Origin: Flaccisagitta enflata
Lineage: Eukaryota > Chaetognatha > Sagittoidea > Aphragmophora
DNA: 64,000 nt
Direction: 5' to 3'
Assembly (NCBI GenBank): GCA_965153355.1
Contig: OZ231126.1
Span: forward strand, 111,228,001 to 111,292,000
Shown here piece by piece: positions 1 to 12,222 of the stretch (position 1 is its first letter; every line of letters starts with the position of its first letter). The translations under genes were made by a program, and so were the position numbers. The notes beneath the pieces are model-generated. The model saw only the letters and a list, made by a program, of their open reading frames with translations, did no database searches and was not told where the DNA came from.

Positions 1-846
1 TTCATTTCTGGTTCAGATGATGTATTTCTGCCTTATACTTACCATTTATGGTAATAATTAGGCTTTTTATGCAAGATTTTTCTCATTTTCAGAGCTTTAT
101 ACATAATACCGTTGAGCCAATAATAAGCAAAAATCATAGAAATTGCAGAAATCTTTAAAAATGGATAAAATCGTTCAGCCTGTTGTGTGATAGAAAAAAT
201 TGTTTCTGATTATTCTGAAGATGTTTGTTTGAATCAGTATTCTTGTTATTCTAAGATTCCTTTCCCTTGTATGTTAAAAAACAACATTTTTTATCTATAG
301 AATATTTGCAAAAAAAAGGCAAAAAAGGGCAAAATCAATAAAAATTGCAAAAATCAGTGCTCAAGCTTCTTCCTCCAGGACTTGCAACCTGGCATGGGTG
401 TTTCACTTAATTTTTTTCTGTTTTTTTTTCAGAATTTATTTGTTTTTTTTTTCTTTCAAATCAATGTTAACACCTACACAAATATGGGTAGGGCTTCATG
501 GTCAAACTAGAAACCAGTTTGACAAAATCTTTAACCACTAAGGCAATTCCATCAAAAGTGGACAAAAATGTAAAATCACCTTTAAAGCACCTAAAGTACC
601 CTTAAATGCACAATTAGGTGATGAGGTAAAAATGTAAACCACTAAGGCAAAAATAAGTAGTAATAAACATTGAACAATTTAAATTGAAAATAAGATTTAA
701 AAGAAATTGTAAAGATTAATAACTGAGCGAGTTCTGTGCTAGATCACCAAGACCTCAGTAACAAGTCATAAAGAAAATAAAATGCAATCAAGGTAAAAAA
801 GTAAATGAGCAGGATTTGTGCAAAATCACCAAGACCTCATTTACTA

Positions 847-1491
847 ACGGGTGGTCAAAAAAAAAGTGACTAAGCTAGAATTTTTTCCAATAAGTTTGCA
901 ATTTTTTTTATGAGTTGATATTTTAAAAATAAAGTAAAATGTATAAAAAAATTTAATTTTTTCCAATCTTATAAAACAGAAAATTACATAAGTACAAAAA
1001 AATAAAATGTTTGCATAGATCAGTTATAACATAGATAATCAGTTGTTTTTAAGAACTGAATATATTAATTAGGTCCTGTCTGAAATGAATACAATTATTT
1101 ATAAGCCTCCAAGTTTTGGTTTTAGAGATTTCGGTAGAAAAGGAAAGGATGTTTTTTAGAAGTACCTTTTGTTTTGTTTTATGTTTGTATTTTTGTAATT
1201 TCTCTTAGGTTTCTAATCAGCTTTTGAGTCGTTGTTAACTATAAATAGTGAATCTATAAAAAAAATTTAATTTTTTTACAGAAAATTATAAGCAAAAATT
1301 GAGGCGGTCCAAAATCAAAATTAGTTTATTGTAAATGATTTGAAATATATAGAAAATATACAAAAATTGTCATAATGAAAAAAATTGTCCTGCTCTATAT
1401 CTAATTAGTAAAAAAAAATTTTTTTACTCTAAATATTTTTTTACAAAAGATATGACAAAATGAAAAAGACACTTTTTTTTTGACCACCCGT
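847..1491. mobile_element. MITE with 22-bp terminal inverted repeats and TA target duplication
   Basis: The left end reads ACGGGTGGTCAAAAAAAAAG followed by TG, and the right end is its exact reverse complement. A TA dinucleotide flanks each end (845-846 and 1492-1493), as expected for Tc1/mariner-type insertion. The 645-bp interior is AT-rich with no transposase ORF, so the element is non-autonomous. It sits inside the larger foldback element. Confidence 0.8.
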
Positions 1492-2205
1492 TATTTTCAT
1501 TAAATCATTCATCATTCTGAGATGAAACCTTCCCTAGCTCCCTGTCCAACCACAGCAGCAGAAGTCTCAGAGACAGATGATGGCCCTTTCCACTGCACTG
1601 TGTGTGGCATGGGTAATGAGGTATTTCTCTTTGATGGCAAGTAGTTCAGCTTCCTTGAAGTCCAAAGTGAAAGGTGGCTCTGTCAACTTGGCTGATTACC
1701 AGTCAACCTTTGAAGCAGCTTTGAACTTTGGTCCACAACACCAGTGCAGTCAAAGACATTTTTCAGCAGGGTTTATCTTGCAGCAACAGAGGAAAGGGGG
1801 GGTTAACTTCTGTGCCAAAGAGGGCAAAAATCCTCCAAATGCACCTCATGCAGTCAAAGTGGAGACAGACTCCAACCAAACTCCTTGAGCTGGGATATCA
1901 ATTTTTTGGTAACTGTTTCTGTGAAACCATTTATGGCATGGGGGTGTGATCACAATCATGCTGGTCTGGGCAAATTCCAACCCATTTCTTGACTATCTCT
2001 TTGAAAGAGCATTAAAAGTCAAGAAAGTCATAAGTCATAAGATTGAACGTTTTGATTTTTTTACGTAATTTGTTCAAAAAATAAGTTTTTTTTATCACCT
2101 TATTTTAGTGTTACAATTTTAAACTGTAATTCTATAAAAGGAAATTTCAAATGTTCTGATCCTAGTGCCTCATATGTTTTTTTGCATAACTAATGGATTT
2201 TTAAA

Positions 2206-2269
2206 AACTTTTACTCAATAAATGAGGTTTTGGTGAGCTTTTACTCAATAAATGAGGTTTTGGTGAGCT
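2206..2269. repeat. Two tandem copies of a ~32-bp unit
   Basis: The stretch CTTTTACTCAATAAATGAGG followed by TTTTGGTGAG occurs twice back to back. No coding role is seen. Confidence 0.75.
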
Positions 2270-2476
2270 GAAACAGCTCCCACTCAGTCATTTCGTTGTT
2301 TTTGTTTAGATTGTTTTTATTTGAAATGTGCACATTTTTTCATGTTTGCTTCTTCATTTGCTCAAGTCTTAAGTGGTTAACAGGTCGCCCCAGGGCTATA
2401 TGTGGTCAGCGATACCCGTTGCCCTGCTTTGCATGGTTGTGAATCGGAATGAGAGGAAGCAAGGAAGCGGCACTGA

Positions 2477-2789
2477 AAGGGATGAAGTCCTGTAGAACAC
2501 AGGGGGACTTTTGTTTGTTCGTTGTTTGTCTGTCCATCCATCAGTCCCCCTCAGGCCCTCCCAGGCCTTAAATCTCCCCTCTCAGGCCTGAAATCTGCCC
2601 TCACAGGCCTCAAATCTGCCCTCTTAGGCCCTGAATTAGAGAGGGTAGATTAAGGCCTGAGAGGGCAGCTTTCAGGCCTGAGAGGGCAGATTTTAGGCCT
2701 ATGAAGGCCTGGGGGGGACAGATGGAAGGATGAATGAACAAACGAGTAAACAAAAGTCCCCACGTGTTCTACAGGACTACATCCCATTT
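2477..2789. repeat. Palindrome built from ~25-bp AGGCCTGAGAGGGCAGA units
   Basis: Outer arms GATGAAGTCCTGTAGAACAC (2481-2500) and its near reverse complement (about 2763-2782) enclose mirrored CTTTTGTTTGTTCGTTGTTT and GGACAGATGGA segments. The inner part alternates AGGCCTGAAATCTGCCCTC and its reverse complement. The whole would fold into one long hairpin. A related GAGAGGGCTGATTTTGGGC minisatellite occurs at about 21125-21385 in the first tandem unit. Confidence 0.7.
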
Positions 2790-3273
2790 AGGGCGGCAGC
2801 CCAAAAAAAAGCCATTTCATCGAACTGGTTTCTAGTTTGACCATGTAGCCCTACCTATATTTGTGTAGGTGCAAATATGATTTGAAAAAAAAAACAAAAC
2901 AAATAAACTCTGAAAAAAAAGCAGAAAAAACTATGGTAAAAGACCCATGCCAGGTCCTGGAGGAAGAAGCTTGAGCACTGATTTTTGCAATTTTTATTGA
3001 TTTTGCTTATTTTCATCTTTTTTTGCAATTATTGTATGGATAAAGAATATTATTTTTTTAACATGCAAGGGAAAGGAATCTAAGAATAACAAGAACACTT
3101 ATTTTCTAGAATAATCAGGATCAATTTTTTCAATCACACAACAGATTTCTATAATTTCTTTGATTTTTGCTTATATTTGGCTTAACGGCATTATGTATAA
3201 AGCTCTGAAAATGAGAAAAATCTTGCATTAAAAGCCTAAACTTTACCATAAATGGTAAGGGTAAGGCAAAAAT

Positions 3274-3805
3274 AGATCTCGTCTAGACTTGAGATAACGG
3301 GGGCAAGCATTGTAGATTAACAAATTAAGCCAGGGAATTGATATTTGGAACATAGACTAATTAAATGATGATTTATTGCCCATGATAGTTGGTTGCCATG
3401 GAAACGCATTTCCATGTATTTACGCTAAAGTATCAATATTTTGAGAAATTTTTTTGGGGAACATTGCTCAAAATCAAATTTGCTTATCTTTCCACAGTAT
3501 GTTCTGTAAGAATGTCGCTGTTTAGCGCTGTTGTCACACATGGATACGCTCCCAGCAATGGAAACGACGATATTCTTACAGAACATACTGTGGGAAAGTT
3601 GTAACCAACCTAAGCAATGTTCCCTCAAAATTTCTCAAAATATTGATATTTTAGCATAAATACATGGAAATGCGTTTCCATGGCAACCAAATATCATAGG
3701 GAATAAATCATTCCTTCGTTAGTTTATATTCGAAATATCAGCCCTCTAGTTTCATTTGTTCTTCCATAGTGCTTGCCCCCGTTATCTCAAGTCTAGAGGA
3801 GATCT
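3274..3805. mobile_element. Palindromic (foldback) MITE of ~530 bp nested in the larger foldback arm
   Basis: Left end AGATCTCGTCTAGACTTGAG..., right end the near-exact reverse complement (3770-3805). Similarity between the arms extends inward for about 240 bp each, including TTGCCATGGAAACGCATTTC and ACAGTATGTTCTGTAAGAAT, leaving only a short centre near 3540. Its removal restores continuity of the outer element's right arm, so it inserted later. Flanks suggest a TA target, but the left border is not clean enough to prove it. The short ORFs inside are products of the symmetry. Confidence 0.75.
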
Positions 3806-4254
3806 ACTGTACATCATCTAAACCAAAAATGAATGTTTTGTAGTGTCCTGATGGCTACTACCAATGGCCTCTATCTTGGCAATTTTCGCGATTTTTGCGA
3901 TTTTCGCCTATCGGATACCTCATTTTTTATCAAAAATGGATTATTTTTCCTCAAAAGCAAGATACCCAAATTTTTTTTTTACCTTTTCTACACACAATCA
4001 ACCCCCAGATTCCAGAGTTCCAAAAGGAATTTTCAAAATCAACCCTGTATGACCCCATCTAAATATAGATTTACCCAATTTTTCATTTTGCTTTTCTTGA
4101 AATATCTCCAATATTGCTAGCCAGTTGCTTTTATGCCTAATTTCTCCAGTTTTGGAATATTTACGCAAATTTAAGGGTTATTTGCGACCTTTGATCCCAT
4201 TTTTTACTTACTTCTTGTAATCAACTGAAAAACAAAGAAGAATTTATATTTGGT

Positions 4255-4730
4255 TCTTTTTTTAAAGGAATCCAAATCTGCAGTCAGAATTGTATTTTTC
4301 AAATTTTGAAACTTTTTCCCAAAAATGGTTCGTAGGGTCGATTTTGGGGTCATTTATGACTTATGACCCCCATTTTGCCCCACTAACAATAAAAAAATGT
4401 AAAAAAGAAAAGTAGATTCTTTAGCTACTTTTTTAAGAAGAATTCAAATCTGCTTTCAAAATAGCGAAATTCCTATTTTGAAATTTTTACCAAAAAAATG
4501 GTTCGAAGGTTCAATTTGGGGGTCTTTTATGACCTTTGACCCCCTTTTTGACCTACTTAAAATAAAAAAAAAGTAAAAAAGAAAAGTAGATTCTTCAGCT
4601 ACTTTTTTGAGGAGAATCCAAATCTGCTTTCAGAATAGAAAAATTCCCATTTTGAAATTTTGACCCCTTATAGGGGGTCCCCTTGTGACCCCTTGACCTT
4701 TGACCTCCGTGGTGGAATCATCCCCGACCT
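4255..4730. repeat. Three diverged tandem copies of a ~160-bp repeat
   Basis: Three successive copies share AATCCAAATCTGC, a TTTTGAAA block, a GGTCnATTT block and the purine-rich AAAAGAAAAGTAGATTCTT segment. The preceding stretch 3837-4254 is AT-rich and shows no gene. Confidence 0.65.
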
Positions 4731-4833
4731 TATTTTGATCTTCCAAAAGTGTAAGATGGAAGGTAAGGACCTTATCTCTTATGTATTTCTTGTGCATGAG
4801 TCAACTCCAAAAAAAACGCCTGAAGTTAGGACA

Positions 4834-6727
4834 CTACTCATGGGCCCCGGGGTTGTCAGGCATTTCCTCATCCTCATCACTGAGCCTCTCCTCATCTTCC
4901 CTTGCCTTTACCTCTGCGTTGATGAGACTTTTGCTTTTGTCCTCATTTTCATCCTTCTTCGTCCGCTCCTCTTCACTTTTTCCATCCCACTCAAAGAATT
5001 TCATCGCGGTTTTGCCACCCTCATCCTTGGGTTGCGCGTCGTCCTGATCATTGGCGTCCTGGGACAATTCAATTATGTCTGAGTTGTCATCAGAGTCCAT
5101 CCCGGCATCCGTGTTGTCGGATATTTCGCCATCGTCGGGATCCTCAGGCTCCACCTTTACATCGCGCGGGGGTGAAGACGAGCATTCTTCCAATCGGGCA
5201 ACCATGGATCCCACGGAAGCGTCCATGTCTGCAAATATTAACATGTAACTCAGTTAACGGCTTATAATGGCCAATAACAGCTTATAACCTGTGGATGCAA
5301 GGCATAAAGTATCCGTGCCCATGCATGCGGCATGCCCCTGAGTGCCATGAGTCCATGCCCGAGTCCATACCATGCCCATGCCCCGTGCCCATGCCCATAA
5401 CCACATCCGTATCGGTGCTAATACCCATACCCGTTGTCAAAATACCTTCATTTGTCTGAGAAGCGGTCTTTTTTATTTCGTCCATGAGGTTGTCCATCGA
5501 TTCCTCTGCGACATCGTGGAATATATTTCGCAGCTCCGCTCCAAGACGGGTAATTGCCGTGGACACGAGTTTGATCTTGTCGCCGTTTTCTGTGAATTTT
5601 ACGGCCACAGAATTGAAGTTTCTTGCAGCCTGTATAACAATAATTGAATCATAGCACAAGAAGTTAAATGAAAGGAAACTACCACGGGACATAAGCTCTA
5701 GAAGGCATTAGGGGCTCTGGTTCCCTAATCCCTCCCCCCCTTGGACTAACCATTACCAATCTTCTACCCTTACTACCCTTTGTACCCTTTCCATCACAGT
5801 ACAAATTATTAACCTGTATGCAAGATTGAAAATTCCCTGCATTTTCTTCTCCAATTGCTTGAAGAATTAGATCTTTGAGCGCTTGCATTTCTTCAGTATT
5901 CGCGCTAATTTCATTCTTCAGGCAATCCCATGACTCCATGCGAATTTTTTCTTCCTCCCCGTAAGATTTCTGCAAAGCTTTTGCTTTCTCCTAGGGAAAA
6001 ATGATATAAGAAGGGATTAATAGGGGATTATTAGGGCTTTTATGGGGCGTCTCTTAAGCGACTATCATAGTCAGAGCGCCCTCAAAACTTAGGAATAGAT
6101 GCCATCAACGAAGTGAAAACCATCGTAAAATTAAACACATACATATATAAGTTTTATGAGAGTAGTTGATTTTTATAGATTATGAAAACGTCTAATACTT
6201 TTAATAATGAAATGGCATAAAATAACCATTCAAATTAATAAAAAAAACATTCATTTGGGATAAGCAAATATAAGTATTTAATAAAAGATAATTTTGTAGA
6301 TCTATTAGTGTTTGGTCTTATATCGAAAATGTACTAAATAGCGCCCTTTCTATGTCCCTGTCTAGTTTGTCTAGGTCAAATAAAGCCGCAAACGTATTAG
6401 AATGGATCATCGAGGATAGATTCAATACTGCAAAAAAAATGAGTTACAGAGACACATGATTAAAACCTAGAAAATCAGTCAATATGTCAATCAATCGGTC
6501 AAGCAATCGTCAATCAAGCATGCAATCAATCAATCGTAACTAAATACACACCTTGTTTATGGCTGATAACGATTCGAGTTCATTAAAACAATTCATGAAA
6601 GTAAAATCGAAGAGCATTTCATTAAAGCGTCCTTTGGTGTACAATACGCGATACGAAGTGAATGTAAGGCTTTGTTGATCTTGCGCATCAGCATCATCTC
6701 GAGACACCGAACACTCCGCCCGTCAAC
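4834..6727 (-). CDS. 3' part of an unrecognised spliced gene: coiled-coil protein with acidic C-terminus
   Basis: Four exons on the minus strand join in matching phases at GT..AG borders. An incomplete 5' exon ends at 6552 (AAG/GTGTGT). Exon 5990-5814 (phase 0 both ends) follows an intron ending CCCTAG and stops before GTTAAT. Exon 5629-5446 follows TATACAG and ends in phase 1 before GTATTTT. The terminal exon 5228-4834 follows TTTGCAG and ends at TAG. The first three exons encode charged helical sequence rich in E, K and N (for example ELESLSAINK, EEMQALKDLILQ) that could form coiled coils. The last exon is strongly acidic, rich in D/E/S. I do not recognise the family. The upstream limit of the first exon is uncertain: its frame is open only to about 6727, and broken BEL element 1 lies just upstream, so the rest of the gene is missing or lies beyond that insertion. 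A His/Met-Gly-rich ORF around 5300-5440 is intron. Confidence 0.6.
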
Positions 6728-6739
6728 CGATGTTGAGGT

Positions 6740-7093
6740 TGACAATCCTCGTGCCGTCCAGTGACAATCCAAATTTTTGTCCTTGGTCCATACGCCTGAG
6801 GATCCAGGATCACGTCTCGGTCCCGCCAGGTTCATTCGTCATCCAAGCACCATCCGCCCGTATACATGGTGCTGCTGTAGGTGACGTTCTACAGCAGTGC
6901 CCCTGCCCGTAGGAAGCACTGTCACGGGTGCGTTTCCGTGACTGGGGTTGTAACGGTATGATCAGATTGGGATAAAGGGGGGTCAGTCCTGATGAATCAG
7001 TCCTGAGCTCTGGCTTGTTACATGTATCAAGTACTGCAACAAGCCATAAAAATGAAAATTTTGGTTCCTCCGAACAAAAAGGGGAGAGTGTAC
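6740..7093 (-). other. Sequence downstream of BEL element 1 pol; LTR not recognised
   Basis: This stretch follows the pol stop codon on the minus strand and should hold the 3' LTR. I find no matching repeat on the other side of the element and no convincing polypurine tract, so the 3' end looks truncated or decayed. A short perfect hairpin (CTGCTGTAG / CTACAGCAG, about 6872-6898) is present. Confidence 0.35.
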
Positions 7094-10000
7094 TCACATC
7101 GAGGTGTGAGCCACTGCTTGTCTCTCAAGTTCTTCGCACTCAAGTTCTAAGGGGACTAGGTGTTGATGGTGTCTTTCAAACAGTTTGCCATCTGCGGTTT
7201 TCACCATGTACCTGCGGCCATGGGATTCATCAGTTGAGATGTAACGCTCTACCCGGGCAATTCTCCACTCGTCTCTGGGTTGTTCATCAACCAAGAGAAC
7301 AATTTGTCCAATGTAGAGTTGTGGCGTGGACTTCTTCCACTTTGTGCGGGGCAACAGGGTCTGAAGATACTCCTTGTGCCATCTTTGCTTGAATTCGTCA
7401 GCAAGGCGTCGCACGTCTCGCCAGGCTGATTGAAGGAAATCGCCAGTTGTGGGGATTGGTGGAAGGATTGTGGTGGAAGAGTGGGTGATTGTGTAGGGAT
7501 ACAGAAAATTTGCTGGACACAAGACTTGCATGTCATTGACATCGGATGATGCATGGGTTAGTGGTCTTGAGTTGAGAATGGCAGACACTTGGATCAGTGC
7601 TGTCTCCAGAGTGTCAACATTCAAATCATCCTTTTCCAGAATGAATTTGAGATGTCTCTTAGCTGATCTAACCAGGCGCTCCCACACTCCGCCAAAGTGA
7701 GGACAGTGTGGTGGGCCCCACTTCCACTCGATGCCTTTAAGCATGAGGGATTCTTGGATTTGATCATTGTTCCAGGCTTTAGCAGCTGCCTTGATGTCCT
7801 TTTCTGCACCTTTAAAGTTGGTACCGTTGTCCGAGTACACAACTTCCAAACCAGGAAACAAGTTGTGAAATTTGATCAAAGCGTTGATCAACGTTGGGGT
7901 GGTCATGTCTTTCAGGGGTAGGAGGAAGACTGCTCTTGTGGCCAAACAGGTCACCAGGAGAACCCATCTTTTGTGGGTGGCCCTGCCGCCATGTTTGACC
8001 CCAAAGGGACCAAACTCGTCTATGCCAGAGGCTATTAAGGGTTTGACAAGAGTAACTCTTTCTAGGGGCAGGTCACCTTCTTTCTGTGGTCTGGGAGCTT
8101 TGTCGTGTTTCTGGCAAGCAACGCAAAAACGAAGAACGCCACTTACTGTTGTTCTACCACCAAGAATGAAATACTTGGATCTGATGGCATGGAAAGTATG
8201 GTTCACTGTTGCGTGACCCACCTTAAAATGCTCATGTCTGATGAGTGCATTGACATTGCAGTCATCCTTGGGTAAGATTCTGGGGTATCTGGCATCGAAG
8301 GGGGTTGTCTCAGCATTTTGGAGTCTGCCACCAACTCTCAATACCAAGTCTTCGTCAAGATATGGGTTGAGGCTGGTCAGACGGGAAACTTTTGACCTGA
8401 GCTCAGCATAGGCATTGGGGTTTGTCACTCCCATTTTCAGGAGAGTGGCAATCTCAGGTTCAAAGTGGTGGAGTTGGATGGCTCTGATGAGACATGTCTC
8501 TGCAGTTTGATACTGGGAGATAGTCACTGTCTGGTCGTGTTTCAAATCTTTCAGGCTTTGCTTCTGAGCCTTTCTTTTCAGGAATTCAAGAAAGGTCCGA
8601 AACAGTTTCTGGGATCTGGCCACGAGTTTGACTTTTCGAGACCAGAGGTTGTGCTTTGCAGCTAAGGAAAGTATCCAGCTTTCATTCTGGGCTGGTATTT
8701 GCTCTTGACTTGTTGTCGCGTTAACTGCAATCAGTCTTTCGGGGGTGACATTGGCAAGGGTGCTGATTGCAGCAACATTGACAGTGATCGGTTGGGGTTC
8801 ATTAGGCCAGACTGGGGGCCAGAACTCCTCTGGCATGGTCAGCCAATGCGGGCCATGCAGGAAGAACTGCCACTTGGGCAAGTCTGAATCATAGGCACTA
8901 AGGCCATGGGAGCAAATATCAGCAGGGTTCTGCTTAGAAGGTATGTGCCGCCAATCAGAGACCTCGGTCAGTAGTCTGATCTTGCGAACTCTGAAGTTTT
9001 CAAAGGTGCGAAACTTTTTGTCGAGATCATAGATCCACTTCAGAACAGTGGCGCTGTCAGTGAACATGAAGATCCTGTCGTAGTGTTCTCCAGATTGTTG
9101 GACAATCATGTCGCGGATGATGGCAGCAAGTCTTGCCGCATTTAGTTCCAATCTGGGCATGGAATCTCCATGGTCTTCTTGGTTGGGGACTTTTCCTTTG
9201 TGCATAGCCGAAGGTACCACATGAGCCTTAGCGAAGACAAAGGACACATGGGCCTTTTCACAACCTTCAAAGTATTCTCGCTTGTAGACGACAACACCGT
9301 AGCCTTCGAAACTTGCATCACACTTTACAATCAGGTCTACTTTGCGGTCAGGGCGTATAAATTCAGGGATTGTGGTACATCTTGGGATGGTGATGTTTCT
9401 CAATCCTTCTAAAGAGTCCCACCATTCATTGAATGGTTCTGTGATGTCTTCAGGAAGGTCCTTGTTCCAGTCTATGTTGGTTTCGTTGGCTTTCTGAAGG
9501 CTTTCAAAACAAAAGGAGCTGCCAAACCAATGGGATCAAAGACACTTGCAACAGCTTTGAGTATCCCTCTTCGTGTTGTGATCTTTTCTTTGTTCTTTCT
9601 GGATGTTCGCACAAATAGGGTATCGTTTGCACGATCATACCCAAGTCCCAACACTTTGTCAGTGGTGACTGCAGGATTATTTGGTTTCAGAAACTGTTTT
9701 GTTTCAGCACTAAAGTCTTCATCGATGAGAGCTGCTTCGATTGATGCAACATCATTGGGCAGCTTTCCTTAGCTGATGAGGGTGTCAATAAGGTCAGGTG
9801 AGTCTGGTTCCTCACATGACTCTTTGGCAGCATCCAAAGGTGAATCAGAGTTCACCCTGGATTTTTCGGTGGTGGTGTCTAAAGGGGGTATCTCAGAGGA
9901 TTCTTTGGGGGCTTCATCATCTTCCAGTACTTCTGGGTGTGAAGAATCCCACTTGGTAAGGCAAAAGCCTCCCTCAGCCAATGCTGCAGTGAGCTTTTTC

Positions 10001-11430
10001 CTCAACTCCTTGGCTTCTTCAACAGAGGGGAAGCTTGAGATGTAGTCGTCGACATAGAATGACAGGAGGATCTGCCAAAAGACCTCATCACCATATTTTT
10101 CTTGTATGCGATGGGCATGGTATCTAAGGGTAAAGTTGGCCACTGGAGGTGAGCTGGAAGCTCCGAAGATGTGGACCAAGCTTTCTATTTCGTCGATTTC
10201 CCTTAGAGATTCATCTTTGAAGAAGAGAAATCTAAACGCTGCTACATCTTCATCAGCGACGTGGATCATGTGGAAAAAATTCTTGATATCAGCGCTTACA
10301 GCTACCTTGTGGCGCCGGAATCGCATGAGAACCCCAACCAAGCTGTTGAGTAGGTATGGGCCTCCACAGAGTTGTCCGTTGAGATGGACACCTTTTACTT
10401 TGGATGCCGCGTCCTGACAAATCCTGAATTTACCAGGTTTGTCGGGACGGGTCACGATGTGGATGTGCATGTACCACTTGGGAAGACCATCCAAGTTTCT
10501 TTCAATGACCTTTCTAGCATGACCTTCACCCAGAGTCTCACGGATCTGTTTGAAGGTGCCCTCCATTCTGGCAGGGTCTTTTCTAAACTTGGGTATTTCT
10601 TTCATGAGTCGAGCATGGGCCTTGGCGAATGAGTCAACGTCACCAAGGGTCTTAGCAGCCTCTTCACGGCCTTCCCGCCATGGAGGCTGTACTTTGTAAT
10701 GTCCAAGAGTTTCGACGAACTCGATGGAATTTTCCATTTGCTGGAGACTGAAGTCATCCATGGCAGAGGGATGAATCTTTTCATGGGGTTGGATTTCATG
10801 ACCAGACATAATAAAGTCATGTCTAAACATGGTGCGAATCTCTTGTTGGAGAGATCGACCTTGGACGTCTAACAAGCAAACCTCTGCCTCCATGACTGAT
10901 CCTGAAGGAGAGGGGTCGATAGGGGGGCCAATTAGGGTCCATCCAAACTTTGTTTCAATTGCTATGGGGTCGTCAATTGCATTAAAGCGGTCTCTGCCGC
11001 GCGTCCATGTCCAAGCAAAGCGCGCGTCCAAAATGACACCAATTGTGTCGTCATCTAATTCCTCAAAATGAACATCCTTCATGTAGGGAATATTTTCAAT
11101 TTGGGAATTTCTAGGGGGTCTATCTCTCTCGGTGGTAAGAATGGTCCCAACTAGGGCATTTTCCACCTCAAGAGTGAAGGATCTATCCAGTGGCAGGATT
11201 TTGAAGTTGGCAAAATCCCTGCTACTGCTCTCGCACTTATCAAATGTAGATAATTTGCAAGGGAGTTCGAAGATTTTTCCATTGATGGAATCGAGGGTTT
11301 CTAAAAGAACTGCGCTTGACGTTGCTGCGCAGTCAAGCATGGCGTATGTGGTCCGTTCCGAGTCGCCCGACTTAATGATCACCGGGACGATCGGGCGAAT
11401 CGCTCCGGGGCCTCCATACGCCGCCGCCAG
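7094..11430 (-). pseudogene. pol: BEL/Pao protease-RT-RNaseH-integrase polyprotein, broken
   Basis: The open block 11382-9769 begins with a retropepsin-like domain (active-site-like MLDCAATSS) and runs into reverse transcriptase with FYVDD at about 10040. A TAA interrupts the frame near 9770; the same frame continues to about 9496, where a deletion shifts it. The next block, to 7094, holds the RNase H-like region (KCDASFEGYG, NAARLAA), the H2C2 finger (HEHFKVGHA...CVACQK) and the integrase core with YSDNGTNF and HFGGVWERLV, so the DDE residues are present. It ends with a domain like DUF5641 (DEQPRDEWRIARVERY). Apart from the two lesions coding is well preserved, which implies a fairly recent loss of function. 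Confidence 0.85.
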
Positions 11431-12222
11431 TCAGATATCTTCTTTGTGCTTTTCGGGGTCTTCCCTATGGAAGACAGTGTTGTGCCTTTTGCCGCACTCG
11501 TTGCACTCGATGTTCTCGGGGCACTTTGCCGACAGATGTCCATGTGCGAAGCACAAATAGCATAAACCATTTTTCTTGACAAGGTCATGCTTTTCAGTGT
11601 CTGGGCGTTTCAAGAACTCTCGACAACTGGACAGGTCGTGGGTTCCAGTCTTGCAGGCAACACAGCTCCTTGGTGTGGTGCCTCTGGGGCTGGTCGAACT
11701 GTCTGCATCTTTGCCGCCAGGCTTGGATGCAGAAGCGTAGGTCTTGGAAGGGTTTGCTTTTGGTGATCCCTTATTCTTGGGCTTTGAGGTCATGGTTGCA
11801 GCAACCTCTGCTCCAGTTGCAGCAATCTGGGCTGAAGTTGCGGCAACTTTGGGTCCTTTGGCACCTTTGCCTGCACCTTCTTTGGTGGCGGGTGCCGGGG
11901 TATCAGACAATCCTGCCTTGCACATCAAGATTTTGTTGGCCTTTCTCAAGTAATTGATGAAGTCCAGGAAGCCAAGATCTCGTGCTGTTGGATCGTTGAA
12001 CTTCCTTTCCTCGTTGTCTTCAATGATTTTTGCCCACTTGTGGGTGAAGAAGGGGAGTTTCTTGCTAAGAATATCCCTGTAGGTCTCTCTGGTTGAGAAA
12101 GTTCTCTCGCGATCTGTCTCAACTGCCCTTCTGTGGACTTGTTCCAATTTCAGCACAAGGCCACGGATTGATTCTGTGTCCTTCTGGTCAAGTTTTCCAC
12201 CAGTCAGAAGTCCATCCAACAT
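11431..12222 (-). pseudogene. gag: BEL/Pao gag fragment with three CCHC-type knuckles
   Basis: The 263-residue ORF corresponds to the C-terminal half of a BEL gag: a helical segment containing KLPFFTHKWAKI, which parallels KLPFLKDKWAKK of element 2, then an Ala/Lys/Ser-rich linker, then cysteine clusters CVACKTGTHDLSSC, CYLCFAHGHLSAKC and CNECGKRHNTVFH that would bind RNA. Upstream coding is lost. The frame ends at a single TGA, after which the same frame stays open straight into protease: 16 residues lie between the stop and the first residue of the separate protease ORF. That layout could mean stop-codon readthrough in the active ancestor (see findings). Confidence 0.75.

Larger units (their letters stand above)
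1..3836. mobile_element. Large foldback element with ~500-bp inverted arms (left end at window edge)
   Basis: The first ~518 bases reappear as reverse complement at 2822-3272 and, after an interruption, at 3806-3836. Both arms hold the same landmarks in mirrored order: TTTATGGTAA, AAGATTTTTCTCATTTTCAG, the CTTCCTCCAGGAC(C)TG stretch and TAGTTTGACCATG. The right arm is split by the palindromic element at 3274-3805, so the two pieces are one arm. The interior (519-2821) is AT-rich and codes for nothing I recognise. It holds a TA-flanked MITE, a short tandem duplication (about 2206-2269) and a second palindrome (2477-2789). I read it as a non-autonomous foldback transposon. It could also be an inverted duplication. 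Its outer left end may lie beyond the window. Confidence 0.65.

Noticed and set aside
1577-1888. 103-codon plus-strand ORF
   Set aside because: No family, splice or regulatory context supports it; an overlapping 73-codon frame is equally open.
5282-5445. Met/Gly/His-rich tail of the minus-strand ORF ending at 5282
   Set aside because: It follows a good GT donor at 5445-5444; splicing to 5228 restores phase, so this is intron containing GCCCATGCCC repeats.
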